Notes under the pieces: generated by a model
What the model was told of the DNA's origin: nothing
Databases searched by the model: none
Seen by the model: the letters and a program-made list of their open reading frames with translations, nothing else
Made by a program: the position numbers and the translations under genes
In this document: positions 15,400 through 24,488 of the stretch, in pieces
How positions within the stretch are numbered: the stretch's first letter is position 1
Layout of the letters: each line of letters begins with the position of its first letter
Source: Caballeronia sp. BR00000012568055
GTDB lineage: Bacteria > Pseudomonadota > Gammaproteobacteria > Burkholderiales > Burkholderiaceae
DNA: 48,029 nt
Assembly (NCBI RefSeq): GCF_029439455.1
Contig: NZ_JAQFVG010000306.1
Span: 1-48,029 of the forward strand
Direction: 5' to 3'

Positions 15400-16956
15400 T
15401 TACTGACTGAAGTCCAGCGCGTTCGTCAGATCGCCCATCTTCGCGTTGCCGTTCGCGACCAGACCGGCGTCACGCGATGCGAGACCCGGCAGCGTCGGCA
15501 GCGAGTAGCGCTTGGTGATGAAGCGCAGGATCGACGTCGTATCGTATTGCGTGTGATCGACGAAGCCCTTCTTCGAGTACGGCGAGATGATGAGCGCCGG
15601 AATACGCGAGCCCGGACCGAAGCGGTCGCCCTTCGGCGGCGCGACGTGATCCCAGAAGCCGCCGTTTTCGTCATAGGTCACGACGATCACGGTGTCTTTC
15701 CACATCGGGCTGTTCTGGATATGCGTGATGACGTCAGCAATGTGCTGATCGCCCGATGCCACATCCGTGTAACCGGCGTGCTCGTTCAGGTTGCCCTGCG
15801 GCTTGTAGAACGACACCGCCGGCAAGGTGCCCTGGTCGATCGCAGCGATAAAGGCCGCGCCGTTCACGCCGCCGTCGCGCAAGTGATCCGCGCGTGCTGC
15901 GGTGCCCGGAGCCAGATCGGCGAAGTAGTTGAACGGCTGATGATGCGTCTGGAAGTTCGGGATCGCGTTCACGCCGTACGTGATGGCCGTGCGGCTGGCC
16001 AGCGCCGCGCCCCACGCACCGCCGTACCATGCCCAGCTCACGCCGGCCGCGCTCAGCAGATCGCCGATATGCTGTTGCGTCTGCGGCGGCAGCGTGGTGG
16101 CTTGCGACGGATCGGCCAGCGTCTGATCGCCGCCCGTGACCGGCAGATTGCCCGACGGCTGATACGGCGGCTGCATCGTGTTGACGGCGTAGAAGTCGGG
16201 CGTGAGATTGCCCGAATTCACGTACTTCGGTGCGCCCGTCAAAGCCGAAACCGGCGAATTCGATGCCGTCGTCAGCGTCACGCCGTCCGCGTTGACTGAC
16301 GAGATCGAACCCTTCGCCACGCTCTTGTCCGCGTTCGGGTAGATCGGCGTACATGCGCAGATCAGCCATTGGTGGTTCAGGAACGAACCGCCGAATGCGC
16401 CCATGAAGAAGTTATCGGCCAGCGTGTATTGCTGAGCGATCTTGTACAGCGGCAGCTTGTCCGGCGTCGTGCCGTAGTGACCCATCACGAGACCACCGGA
16501 GTCGGCCCATGCGGCGAACTTGTCGTTCTTGCCGCCGTCGATCTGCATCTGGTTCTCGTAGAAGCGGTGATACAGGTCACGCGTGGTGACGTTCAGCGCC
16601 GTATTGAAACCCTTCGGATCGTCGATGGCGAAGGGCGCGTTCGGCAAGTTGACCGTCTGCGCTTCCGTGATCGCGGGCGTCACGCCCGTCGCCGTCAAAC
16701 CGCCCCAGACCTTCGGAAGCGTCGCGAGCACGCTGCCGTCGCGGTCGAGCTGCTGTGCGGCTGCGGCCGTCACGTTTTGCAGACCGTTGGCGCCCGGGAA
16801 GCTGCCGTAGAGGTTATCGAAGCTACGGTTTTCTGCGTAGATCACAACGACGTGCTGCACCTGATTGATATCTTTGTGGTCGTCGCCGCCGCAGGCGTAG
16901 AGGCCGAATGCAACGATTGCCGCCATCGGCACCGCGCAAACGAGTTTCTTGTTCAT
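15400..16956 (-). CDS. AcpA-type acid phosphatase / phospholipase C family lipoprotein
   Basis: Secreted or outer-membrane-anchored phosphoesterase, 518 residues, of the family containing Francisella AcpA and bacterial phospholipases C. The N-terminus is a signal with lipobox LYAC (Cys22). The catalytic signature AENRSFDNLYG is at 41-51, and the second metal-site motif TYDENGGFWDHVAPP is near 423. Between them come LADNFFMG and HQWLICACTP segments typical of the family. Substrate choice (phosphomonoester or phospholipid) cannot be read from sequence. The start is MNKKLV with an AGAGAG upstream. It is divergent from a di-haem peroxidase gene across a 253-base gap. Confidence 0.88.
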   Translation of the reverse strand: MNKKLVCAVPMAAIVAFGLYACGGDDHKDINQVQHVVVIYAENRSFDNLYGSFPGANGLQNVTAAAAQQLDRDGSVLATLPKVWGGLTATGVTPAITEAQTVNLPNAPFAIDDPKGFNTALNVTTRDLYHRFYENQMQIDGGKNDKFAAWADSGGLVMGHYGTTPDKLPLYKIAQQYTLADNFFMGAFGGSFLNHQWLICACTPIYPNADKSVAKGSISSVNADGVTLTTASNSPVSALTGAPKYVNSGNLTPDFYAVNTMQPPYQPSGNLPVTGGDQTLADPSQATTLPPQTQQHIGDLLSAAGVSWAWYGGAWGAALASRTAITYGVNAIPNFQTHHQPFNYFADLAPGTAARADHLRDGGVNGAAFIAAIDQGTLPAVSFYKPQGNLNEHAGYTDVASGDQHIADVITHIQNSPMWKDTVIVVTYDENGGFWDHVAPPKGDRFGPGSRIPALIISPYSKKGFVDHTQYDTTSILRFITKRYSLPTLPGLASRDAGLVANGNAKMGDLTNALDFSQ

Positions 16957-17209
16957 GAGCTCTCTCTTGTGTTGGGGACCGGCGCACGACTCGGGCTTTG
17001 TACGGAAAAAGAAAGCCTTTGTTCGCCGGCGTGCGCAGTGTCGCAACGAACTTTTACGGACTCGTGTAATAAGCCTTTCGAATACGTAATGTTGATGAAA
17101 TAAATTTATTGTCAGACCACTTGAAATGAAGGGTTCAAGACGTGTCACGTGTAAGACATATTGGCGACATACCCTTCGGCATCTTTTCATTTGCCTGTTT
17201 GCCAACTTC

Positions 17210-18565
17210 ATGTCTTCGATGCGTTTGCCTTTCGTTTTTGGTTCCCTCGCGCTTGCCGCGTTGTCTTTAACAGTGGGTTTGAGCGGGTGCGATTCGAAAG
17301 CCGCCGATGCCAGGGAATCAGCGCAAGGCGCAATGCAGAAGGTGGCCGCACAGGCTCCCGCGCAAGGCGGCCAGACGCGCGCCGAAGTCTTCGCGCATGT
17401 GAAGAACATGCAGGCGGTCGGCGAGAAGCTGTTCATGGACCCGTCGCTGTCGGGATCGGGGAAGCTGGCGTGCGCGTCGTGCCATAGTCCGCAGCACGCG
17501 TTCGGTCCGCCGAATGGTTTGTCCGTGCAACTGGGCGGCAGCGATATGCATCGGCCGGGCTTTCGCGCGGTGCCGTCGCTGCGTTATCTGCAATCGGTGC
17601 CGCAGTTCGCCGAGCATTTCCACGATTCCGACGACGAAGGCGACGAATCAGTCGATGCCGGCCCGACCGGTGGCCTGACGTGGGATGGCCGCGTCGATCA
17701 CGGCGCGGATCAGGCGCGCATTCCGCTGACATCGACATTTGAAATGGGCAGCACGCCGGCCAAGGTCGTCGCTGCAGTCAAGGCCGCGCCGTACGCGGAT
17801 GACTTCAAGAAGGCCTTCGGCCCGAACATCTTCGATAACGACGACAAGGCCTTCGCGTCCGTGCTCGAATCGCTCGAAGCGTTCGAACAGACGCCGGAAA
17901 AGTTCTTCCCGTACACCAGCAAGTTCGACGCGGTGCTCGCCAATCGCGCCAAACTCAGCGATGCCGAACTGCACGGCCTGCATCTCTTCAACGACGAGAA
18001 GAAGGGCAATTGCGCGTCGTGCCATATCAGCCAGCGCGCCAAGGACGGCACGCCGCCGCAGTTCAGCGATTTCGGTCTGATCGCCATCGGCGTGCCGCGC
18101 AATAACGATTTGCCGATCAACAAGAATCCGAAGTTCCACGATCTCGGCGCGTGCGGTCCCGAGCGCAAGGATTTGAAGGGCGACGAGTTCTGCGGCATCT
18201 TCCGCACGCCGTCGCTGCGCAACGTGGCGACGCGCAAGACCTTCTTCCACAACGGCATCTATCACTCGCTGGACGAAGTGGTGCGCTTCTACGTCGAACG
18301 CGATACGAACCCGGAGAAGTTCTATCCGGTATCGAAAAAAGGCGCGGTGCAGAAGTTCGATGATCTGCCGAAGAAATACTGGGAGAACATCAACACCGAA
18401 GCGCCGTTCGATCGCAAGAAGGGCGAAAAGCCCGCGCTCGACGAAGCCGAAATCAAGGACCTCGTGATCTTCCTCAACACGCTCACCGACGGCTACGATC
18501 CCGCGAAGGACCCGAACTCGCAGAAGGGCACGGGCCTGAAAGAGATGGAGAACGCGTCGAGCTGA
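17210..18565 (+). CDS. Di-haem cytochrome c peroxidase (MauG/CcpA family) lipoprotein
   Basis: Periplasmic c-type cytochrome, 451 residues, anchored by a lipoprotein signal with lipobox LSGC (Cys27). Two haem-binding CxxCH motifs are present: CASCH at 88-92 and CASCH at 268-272, the number and spacing of the bacterial cytochrome c peroxidase/MauG family. The segment IFRTPSLRNVATRKTFFHNG followed by LDEVVRFYVERD is a family hallmark. It may reduce hydrogen peroxide or oxidise another periplasmic partner. I begin at the ATG at 17210 (a second ATG is at 17219); neither has a strong ribosome site. Divergent from the AcpA-like phosphatase, suggesting shared regulation. Confidence 0.88.
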   Translation: MSSMRLPFVFGSLALAALSLTVGLSGCDSKAADARESAQGAMQKVAAQAPAQGGQTRAEVFAHVKNMQAVGEKLFMDPSLSGSGKLACASCHSPQHAFGPPNGLSVQLGGSDMHRPGFRAVPSLRYLQSVPQFAEHFHDSDDEGDESVDAGPTGGLTWDGRVDHGADQARIPLTSTFEMGSTPAKVVAAVKAAPYADDFKKAFGPNIFDNDDKAFASVLESLEAFEQTPEKFFPYTSKFDAVLANRAKLSDAELHGLHLFNDEKKGNCASCHISQRAKDGTPPQFSDFGLIAIGVPRNNDLPINKNPKFHDLGACGPERKDLKGDEFCGIFRTPSLRNVATRKTFFHNGIYHSLDEVVRFYVERDTNPEKFYPVSKKGAVQKFDDLPKKYWENINTEAPFDRKKGEKPALDEAEIKDLVIFLNTLTDGYDPAKDPNSQKGTGLKEMENASS

Positions 18566-18579
18566 GCCTGACCTTGCCG

Positions 18580-18649
18580 GCGCAACGGCCATAAGTTGCG
18601 CATCATGCTATCCTCGTTGCGGCCCGCGTCAGATGTTCACGCGGGCCGC
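18580..18649 (+). terminator. Two tandem hairpins after the peroxidase gene
   Basis: GCGCAAC/GTTGCGC (18580-18601) is followed by GCGGCCCGCGT/ACGCGGGCCGC (18619-18649), a perfect 11-bp stem. Neither has a T-run, so they may stabilise the 3' end or pause polymerase rather than act as a textbook terminator. Confidence 0.55.
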
Positions 18650-18697
18650 CGTTCGTGAATCGCCTCTCCAGACGTTATACGCAACGAGGACATGAAT

Positions 18698-19087
18698 ATG
18701 TCGATCGAACATCGAGCGCTTGCTCGCACGGTGACCGTTACCGCGCTTATCGCCACACTGAGCACCGGTGCATTCGCCGCCAATCTCGGCTTTCTCAACA
18801 ACACGCCGATCACGTATATGAAGCAGCGTGATCTGCAGATGCTCAATAACGCCGCGCAAACCGCGCTCAATACCAAGGGCGATGGCGAATCGCTCGAATG
18901 GAACAACAAGGGCGCGGGCAATCCGGTGCCGGTCAATGGCACGGTGACGCCGCACGAGACTTTCGATTCGGGCGGACTCAAGTGCCGCAAGATCACGCTG
19001 GTCGCCAACGCGAAAGGGCAGACGCAAACGTGGACACCGACCGCGTGCAAGCATGAAGACGGCAAGTGGCACCTGAAGAAACAATGA
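18698..19087 (+). CDS. Exported small protein, surface-antigen-like domain
   Basis: A 129-residue secreted protein. An N-terminal signal peptide ends near TGAFAANLG, and the rest follows the pattern seen at the C-terminus of rickettsial 17-kDa-type surface antigens: a helix MLNNAAQTALNT, then GESLEWNNKGAGN, GTVTPHETF, GGLKCRKITLVA, and TACKHEDGKWHL. The two cysteines may pair. The ribosome site decides the start: GAGGA at 18686-18690 is only one base from the ATG at 18692 but seven from the ATG at 18698. Function is unknown; periplasmic or envelope role is inferred. Confidence 0.75.
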   Translation: MSIEHRALARTVTVTALIATLSTGAFAANLGFLNNTPITYMKQRDLQMLNNAAQTALNTKGDGESLEWNNKGAGNPVPVNGTVTPHETFDSGGLKCRKITLVANAKGQTQTWTPTACKHEDGKWHLKKQ

Positions 19088-19106
19088 CAAGAAGAAGGTT
19101 TATCCG

Positions 19107-19556
19107 ATGACCGGGCGCAATGTTTCATGCGGCGTGGTCATTCTGAACGCGCATGGCGATGTGCTGCTGTGCCACGCCACCGAAACCACGCATTGGGACG
19201 TGCCCAAGGGCGCCGCCGATCCGGGCGAAAATCCGCGTGAGGCGGCGCTGCGTGAACTCGTGGAAGAGACCGGCATCGTGCTGGACGGCGCGCGGCTGAA
19301 GGATCTCGGGCGCTTTGTGTATCGGCGCGACAAGGATTTGCACTTGTTCGCGGTGCGCGTGTCGGACGAGGAAGTGCGGATCGAGAACTGCGTGTGCGAG
19401 TCGTACTTTCCGCGTTACAGCGATGGCACGATGATTCCGGAGATGGACGCGTATCGCTGGGTGAATCCGATTGAAGTGGATCGCTTTGCGAGCCGCAGCC
19501 TGGCGCGGCTTTTTCAGACCACTTTATCTTTGAGCGATCTGCACGAGACGCTTTAA
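19107..19556 (+). CDS. Nudix hydrolase
   Basis: Hydrolase of nucleoside diphosphates linked to another moiety, 149 residues. The full Nudix box is present at about 36-58: G-x5-E-x7-RELVEETGI, including the paired glutamates that bind the metal. The preceding THWDVPKG is typical of diadenosine or ADP-ribose type Nudix proteins, so it may be a housekeeping pyrophosphatase. A GAAGAAGG about eight bases upstream supports the start. Its TAA overlaps the TTA (stop complement) of the opposite-strand gene, so the two genes end within the same four bases. Confidence 0.88.
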   Translation: MTGRNVSCGVVILNAHGDVLLCHATETTHWDVPKGAADPGENPREAALRELVEETGIVLDGARLKDLGRFVYRRDKDLHLFAVRVSDEEVRIENCVCESYFPRYSDGTMIPEMDAYRWVNPIEVDRFASRSLARLFQTTLSLSDLHETL

Positions 19557-20485
19557 TCCAGCGTGTGATCGTTCGGATGCGCGAACAGAGCTTTCATCTC
19601 CGCCGACAGCGGGAATTGCAGGTTGATGCCGTCCGGTGGAATCGGCTGCATAAACCAGGTGTCATAGAGCTTTTCCGCCGCGCCTGAACGCTGCATATCG
19701 GCGATCACGTCATCGACGATCTGCTTGAACTGCGGATCGCCCTTGCGCATCATGCAGCCGTAGGTTTCGTTGGCGAGGGAATCGCCGGTCACCTTGTATT
19801 CGCTGCGCGCCGCGCCTTCCTGCGCGATCTTTCCGTAGAGCAGCGGATCGTCCATGACGAAGGCGACGGCGCGATCACTCTTCAACGCGGCGAACGCTTC
19901 CGCATGGTCGCGCGCGCTGATGATGCGCAGATTCAGCTTCTTCTGCAGCGTCATTTGACGCAGCAGCCGTTCATCCGATGTCCCCGCCGTCGTCACCACG
20001 GTTTTGCCCGCGAGGTCGTCGTAATTACGGATGCCCGACTTCGTCTTCACCGCCATGCGGATGCCGTAGCGAAAGAAGCTGTTCGAGAACGCGACGAGGG
20101 AATCGCGCTCGGACAGATGCGCGGTCGAACCGCATTCCAGATCGATCTGATTGTTCACGACGTAAGAGATGCGATTGGCCGATGTGACCATCACGTTTTT
20201 GACCGCAAGATTCGGCAGATTGAGACGGCGTTTGATGTCATCGACGACTTTCAGCGCGATGGCATAGGAATAGCCGACGGTTTGCTGATTCGCCGTGTAG
20301 GAAAACGGCACCGACGATTCGCGCGTGCCCAGCACGATCGCGCCGTTTTCGGCGATCTTGCGCAGCGTCGCGGAAGCCGGCTGCGGATCGCCGGTGGTTT
20401 GCGCTTTGGTTGGCGTGGCCCGCGCGCCTGCTATGACACACGCAGAGCCAATGACGACGAGCGCAAGTGAATGCGGCAGTTTCAT
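19553..20485 (-). CDS. Periplasmic amino-acid-type binding protein
   Basis: Solute-binding protein of the bacterial family 3 (glutamate/aspartate or polar amino acids), 310 residues with a signal peptide ending near AGARA. Visible landmarks: GAIVLGTRESSVPFSY at about 48-63, VGYSYAIALKVVDDI, the SERDSLVAFSNSFF loop, and VTTAGTSDERLLRQM. No permease or ATPase gene is adjacent; its neighbours are glnS and a Nudix gene, so it is an orphan component. The substrate resembles GltI-type glutamate/aspartate receptors but this is inference. Confidence 0.85.
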   Translation of the reverse strand: MKLPHSLALVVIGSACVIAGARATPTKAQTTGDPQPASATLRKIAENGAIVLGTRESSVPFSYTANQQTVGYSYAIALKVVDDIKRRLNLPNLAVKNVMVTSANRISYVVNNQIDLECGSTAHLSERDSLVAFSNSFFRYGIRMAVKTKSGIRNYDDLAGKTVVTTAGTSDERLLRQMTLQKKLNLRIISARDHAEAFAALKSDRAVAFVMDDPLLYGKIAQEGAARSEYKVTGDSLANETYGCMMRKGDPQFKQIVDDVIADMQRSGAAEKLYDTWFMQPIPPDGINLQFPLSAEMKALFAHPNDHTLD

Positions 20486-20560
20486 ATCGTTCTCGCTCGA
20501 AGCGACGCCCATCCGCCGCTGGTGATCGATGATGCGATGCGCTGCAACGCGCTACAAAGT

Positions 20561-20588
20561 GCGACGCCGCGTGAGGACGCGGCGTCGC
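20561..20588. terminator. Hairpin after glnS
   Basis: GCGACGCCGCGT and ACGCGGCGTCGC form a perfect 12-bp stem over a GAGG loop just after the glnS stop. Only a short T-run (ACTTTG) follows on the glnS strand, so termination strength is uncertain. Confidence 0.65.
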
Positions 20589-20599
20589 AGTCGTCATAC

Positions 20600-22309
20600 T
20601 TAAGCCGGCTTGCCCCAGCTATCGCGCAAACTGACGATGCGGTTGAACACGGGCTTGCCCGGCTGCGAATCCACACGATCCGCGACGAAGTAGCCGTGCC
20701 GTTCGAACTGGAAGCGGTCTTCCGCCTGCGCCTGCTGCGCGCTCGGCTCCAGATACGCCTGTACGACCCGCTTGGAGTCGGGATTCAGCGCATCCAGAAA
20801 CTCCGCGCCGCCCGCGCCCGGCTGCGGTTCCTTGAACAGTCGGTCGTAAATGCGCACTTCGGCGGCGTAGGCGGTCGCGGCGCTGACCCAGTGGATCGTG
20901 CCCTTGACCTTGTAGTTGTTCGCGCCTTCCGTGCCCGATTTGCTGTCCGGGAAATAATTGCAATGGACGGCGATCACGTTGCCGTTCTCGTCCTTGTCCG
21001 CGCCCGTGCACTCAACCACAAAACCGTATTTGAGGCGCACTTTATTCCCGGGGAACAAGCGGAAATAGCCTTTCGGCGGCGTTTCCTGAAAATCTTCCCG
21101 TTCGATCCACAATTCGCGCGAAAACGGAAACTCGCGCACGCCACGATCCGGATGATGCGGATGCACCGGCGCGCTGCACGCATCGGTCTGGCCTTCCGGA
21201 TAGTTGTCGATGATGAGCTTGAGCGGGTCCAGCACGGCGATGGCGCGCGGCGCTTTTTCATCGAGATCGTCGCGCAGTGCGCCTTCGAGAATGCTCATGT
21301 CGATCCACGAATCGACCTTGGTCACGCCCACGCGCTCGACCATCAAACGAATGGCTTCCGGCGTAAAACCGCGACGACGCACGCCGACGATGGTCGGCAT
21401 ACGCGGATCGTCCCAGCCATCGACGTGCTTTTCCTGCACGAGTTGCAGCAGCTTGCGCTTGCTGGTGATCGCGTAAGTCAGGTTCAGCCGCGAGAATTCG
21501 ATCTGTTGCGGCAGCGGACGCTGGAACACGCCGTCGTCGGCGAGCTGCGCGAGGAACCAGTCGTACAGCGGACGATGATCCTCGAATTCCAGCGTACACA
21601 GCGAATGCGTAATGTTTTCGATCGCGTCCGACACGCAGTGCGCGTAGTCGTACATCGGGTAGATGCACCACGTGTCGCCGGTCCGGTAGTGATGCGCGAA
21701 GCGAATGCGATAGATAACCGGATCGCGCATATTGAAGTTCGGCGACGCCATGTCGATCTTCGCGCGCAGCACGTGCTCGCCTTCCTTGAACTCGCCCGCT
21801 TTCATGCGGCGGAACAGGTCGAGGTTTTCCTCGGGCGTGCGGCTGCGATACGGCGAATTCGTGCCGGCTTCCGTGGCCGAGCCGCGCGTGGCGCGCATTT
21901 CTTCGGCCGTCTGGCTATCGACGTAAGCCTGCCCCTTCTTGATCAGCATTTCCGCGTACTCGTACAGCTTGTCGTAGTAGTCGCTGGCGAAATACTTGTG
22001 TTCGCGGCCGTCCTTGTTCCATTCGAAGCCGAGCCATTTCACTGCGTCGATGATCGACTCGACATATTCGACGCTTTCCTTCTCGGGATTCGTGTCGTCG
22101 AAACGAAGATGGCAGACGCCGCCGTATTGCGCGGCGAGACCGAAGTTCACGCAGATGCTCTTGGCATGGCCGATATGCAGATAACCATTCGGCTCGGGCG
22201 GGAAGCGCGTTTCGACGCGCTGCGACCATTTACCTGAGCGGTTGTCGTCTTCGATGATGTTGCGAATGAAATTGGATGGCGCCGGAGCGTCGTTGCGATC
22301 GGTGTTCAT
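20600..22309 (-). CDS. glnS: Glutaminyl-tRNA synthetase
   Basis: Charges tRNA-Gln with glutamine, cytoplasmic class I synthetase, 569 residues. The HIGH-type motif is [16 protein letters not shown] at 37-52, and the KMSKS-equivalent is in [12 protein letters not shown] near residue 270. The C-terminal anticodon-binding beta barrels follow, for example [14 protein letters not shown] and GTIHWVSA. Presence of glnS is expected in beta- and gammaproteobacteria. The ATG at 22309 begins [12 protein letters not shown], the usual short acidic extension. It is closed by a hairpin and shares an AT-rich upstream region with the lipoprotein gene on the other strand. Confidence 0.97.
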   Translation of the reverse strand: MNTDRNDAPAPSNFIRNIIEDDNRSGKWSQRVETRFPPEPNGYLHIGHAKSICVNFGLAAQYGGVCHLRFDDTNPEKESVEYVESIIDAVKWLGFEWNKDGREHKYFASDYYDKLYEYAEMLIKKGQAYVDSQTAEEMRATRGSATEAGTNSPYRSRTPEENLDLFRRMKAGEFKEGEHVLRAKIDMASPNFNMRDPVIYRIRFAHHYRTGDTWCIYPMYDYAHCVSDAIENITHSLCTLEFEDHRPLYDWFLAQLADDGVFQRPLPQQIEFSRLNLTYAITSKRKLLQLVQEKHVDGWDDPRMPTIVGVRRRGFTPEAIRLMVERVGVTKVDSWIDMSILEGALRDDLDEKAPRAIAVLDPLKLIIDNYPEGQTDACSAPVHPHHPDRGVREFPFSRELWIEREDFQETPPKGYFRLFPGNKVRLKYGFVVECTGADKDENGNVIAVHCNYFPDSKSGTEGANNYKVKGTIHWVSAATAYAAEVRIYDRLFKEPQPGAGGAEFLDALNPDSKRVVQAYLEPSAQQAQAEDRFQFERHGYFVADRVDSQPGKPVFNRIVSLRDSWGKPA

Positions 22310-22609
22310 GCGGTAGTGAGTGCCAACGGATGCGCTCGCGCGCTTGATTGGATCGGAAAGCGTTCGTTTCGGGGCGGAACGCGTTCGAATGGTTCGAATA
22401 GATCGAATATTGGATCGATTCTACCTTACGCAACCGTTCAAAGCAGACGAGTTCCATTACAGGCGCAGCGGGCTGTGGCGCGGATCGTAACGGCCGTAAC
22501 GGGAGGTAAATCGCGTTGAAAGCTGCGTGAACGGCTTTTTAAGATGGCGTCGCGTGGCGGAAGTATCGCCCGAGAAAACATCACAACGACAATATAAGGA
22601 ATGTCATTC
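22310..22609. other. Divergent promoter region of glnS and a lipoprotein gene
   Basis: No gene is supported in these 300 bases. It contains repeated GGTTCGAAT/GATCGAAT-like words around 22386-22415, close to glnS. No confident -10/-35 pair could be assigned on either strand. Confidence 0.45.
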
Positions 22610-22810
22610 ATGAAGAAGATCGCCAGGCTTTCGGTTGTGGCCGCCATGCTGACCAGTCTCGCGGCGTGCGGCGGCCTGTCGCGGCAGCAGACGCACGCGG
22701 CCATCGGCGCGGGCGCGGGCGGCGCGCTCGGCTACGTGCTCACGGGCGGGCCGGTCGGCACGATCGCGGGTGCGGCGGCGGGCGGTCTGATCGGCGCGGG
22801 AACGCGTTAA
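22610..22810 (+). CDS. Small glycine-zipper lipoprotein
   Basis: A 66-residue lipoprotein: MKKIARLSVVAAMLTSLAAC gives a lipobox LAAC at Cys20, then GGLSRQQTHAAIGAGAGGAL and a glycine-zipper ending AGAAAGGLIGAGTR. Such Gly-rich helices insert in or associate with membranes, as in OsmB-like proteins. The ribosome site settles the start: AAGGA at 22596-22600 touches the ATG at 22601 but is nine bases from the ATG at 22610. Function is unknown; an osmotic or envelope-stress role is only analogy. Confidence 0.75.
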   Translation: MKKIARLSVVAAMLTSLAACGGLSRQQTHAAIGAGAGGALGYVLTGGPVGTIAGAAAGGLIGAGTR

Positions 22811-22842
22811 AGACGTTAGGAATCGGGCGGGCGCGCGACACG

Positions 22843-22903
22843 TATAATGCCGCCCTTCGATGGAAAGCAAACCAGCCAGATTCGAAGCGAATCTGGCTTT
22901 TTT
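22843..22903 (+). promoter_or_regulatory. Promoter-like -10 box followed at once by an intrinsic terminator
   Basis: A perfect TATAAT at 22843-22848 is followed by a terminator hairpin: AGCCAGATTCG (22874-22884), a three-base loop, CGAATCTGGCT, then six T residues. A transcript from here would be only about 50 bases unless it read through into the symporter gene, whose GTG is at 22947. It may be an attenuated leader, a tiny RNA, or simply the lipoprotein gene's terminator with a chance TATAAT. No good -35 box is visible. Confidence 0.55.
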
Positions 22904-22946
22904 ATGTCCTGCTTCGATGCAGTTGAATAAATGAAAGGAAGGTCGC

Positions 22947-24488
22947 GTGGAGCAACTTTTTCAATCGGTGAATGCGTTTTTCGCCTTCATCGCGCCGATC
23001 TCGGACTTCCTGTGGGACTTTCCGACCAATTTCGATTGGTACGCGCACATTCCCGTGCTCGGCCGTTTTCCCTTTGCAATCCTGCTACTGGTCGGCGTCG
23101 GCATCCACTTTTCGATCCGCACGCGCTTCGTCCAGACGATGAACCCGCGCACCATCGTGCGCATCATGCTGCGGCGGCAGTCGTCCGGTACGGGCGTGTC
23201 GGCGCTGGCGTCGTTCATGCTGGGTCTCGCGATGCGCGCGGGGCCGGGCAATATCGTCGGCATTACGGGCGCGATTTCGGTCGGCGGGCCGGGCGCGTTG
23301 TTCTGGATGTGGGTCGCCGCGTTCTTCGGCATGGCGACGGCCTTTATGGAATCGACGCTCGCGCAGCTTTTCAAGGAGCGCAAACACGACGAGTTCGTCG
23401 GCGGCCTGCCGTTCTACGGGCGGCGCATTCTCGGCGATAAGCGCATCGTCGGGACGGTTTTGTCGCTGGTGTTTATCGTATATGCGCTTTTCAACGTGCC
23501 GCCGCAAACGTTCAACGTGTTCACTGCGATCGGCACGATTGCGGATACCGTGAGCGGCACGCATCTGGCGCGGCAATCTACCGTTTATTACTGCATCGCG
23601 GTCGGGCTGGTGGTGGCGTGCTCGTTCATCATCATGGGCGGCATCCGGCGCGTGACGGCATATACGGATGTGCTCGTGCCGATCAAGGCCGCGTTGTTCT
23701 GCCTGATGTCGCTCATCATCATCCTGATCAATTTGCCGCTGATTCCGTACTTCTTCCATGAGGTGATCGTCGGAGCGTTTGCGCCGCATGCGCTGTTCGG
23801 CGGCGCGATCGGCACGGCGCTGGCGCAGGGCGTGAAGCGTGGATTGATGTCGAACGAAGCAGGGCAGGGCACGATCACGATGGCCGCCGCCATCGCCGAT
23901 AACGATCATCCGTGCGAGCAGGGTTTCGTGCAAAGCCTCGGCGTATTTTTCGACACGATGGTGATCTGCACGATGACCGGATTTATCGTCGTGATGGCGC
24001 ATGTGTGGACCGGCACGGTGGATGGTCAGGCGTGGGAGACGGTGCGCGCGTCGAAGATCACGGTGTATCTGGCTTCCGTGCAGGCGCTGGTGCCGATGGC
24101 GGTGGCGCAGGGCGTGAAGATCGTGATGTGCGTGTGTTACGGGCTGTTCGCGTTCACCACGCTGCTCGGGATGATTTCGTTCGCGGAGATTTCGGCCAAC
24201 TTCATCTCGCGCAGTGCGTGGTTTATCGGCGGGATTCGCGTGGTCGGGTCACTCGTGTTCGTGCCGTCTGGCGCGCTGACGGTTTTGGCGGGACTGGAAT
24301 TGCCGAATCTGTGGGCGCTGTCCGATCTCATGAATATCGTGATGGTGCTGCTCAATGTGCCGATCGTGCTGATCGGCCAGCGCCTGGTTTATCGGGCGCT
24401 GGCGCATTACCGGACATCGCGCGGTGAGCGCTTCGTTTCGGATGATATTGGCGTGAAGACCGAGTACTGGTCTTCACGTGATCGCTGA
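22947..24488 (+). CDS. Sodium:alanine symporter (AGCS family)
   Basis: Inner-membrane amino-acid carrier driven by sodium, 513 residues with about eleven hydrophobic segments. Family motifs are clear: GPGNIVGITGAISVGGPGAL near 95-115, WMWVAAFFGMATAF, and GLMSNEAGQGT near 308. Substrate is likely alanine or glycine. The start is a GTG preceded by AAGGAAGG at ideal distance. The last codons lie in a 10-bp hairpin (24452-24478), and the stop abuts the stop of the converging CoA-transferase gene. Confidence 0.93.
   Translation: MEQLFQSVNAFFAFIAPISDFLWDFPTNFDWYAHIPVLGRFPFAILLLVGVGIHFSIRTRFVQTMNPRTIVRIMLRRQSSGTGVSALASFMLGLAMRAGPGNIVGITGAISVGGPGALFWMWVAAFFGMATAFMESTLAQLFKERKHDEFVGGLPFYGRRILGDKRIVGTVLSLVFIVYALFNVPPQTFNVFTAIGTIADTVSGTHLARQSTVYYCIAVGLVVACSFIIMGGIRRVTAYTDVLVPIKAALFCLMSLIIILINLPLIPYFFHEVIVGAFAPHALFGGAIGTALAQGVKRGLMSNEAGQGTITMAAAIADNDHPCEQGFVQSLGVFFDTMVICTMTGFIVVMAHVWTGTVDGQAWETVRASKITVYLASVQALVPMAVAQGVKIVMCVCYGLFAFTTLLGMISFAEISANFISRSAWFIGGIRVVGSLVFVPSGALTVLAGLELPNLWALSDLMNIVMVLLNVPIVLIGQRLVYRALAHYRTSRGERFVSDDIGVKTEYWSSRDR
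24452..24478 (+). terminator. Hairpin in the last codons of the symporter gene
   Basis: CGTGAAGACC and GGTCTTCACG form a perfect 10-bp stem over seven bases, ending eight bases before the stop codon of the symporter gene. No T-run follows. With the two converging genes abutting, this may be the only available structure to separate their transcripts. Confidence 0.45.

Noticed and set aside
17100..17160. Pho-box-like words (TTGTCAG and GTGTCAC) upstream of the di-haem peroxidase gene
   Set aside because: The second half-sites match poorly and spacing is not convincing.
20471..22237. Long open frame antisense to glnS
   Set aside because: Same cause: third-position GC bias leaves the complementary frame open; composition is Arg/His-rich and family-less.
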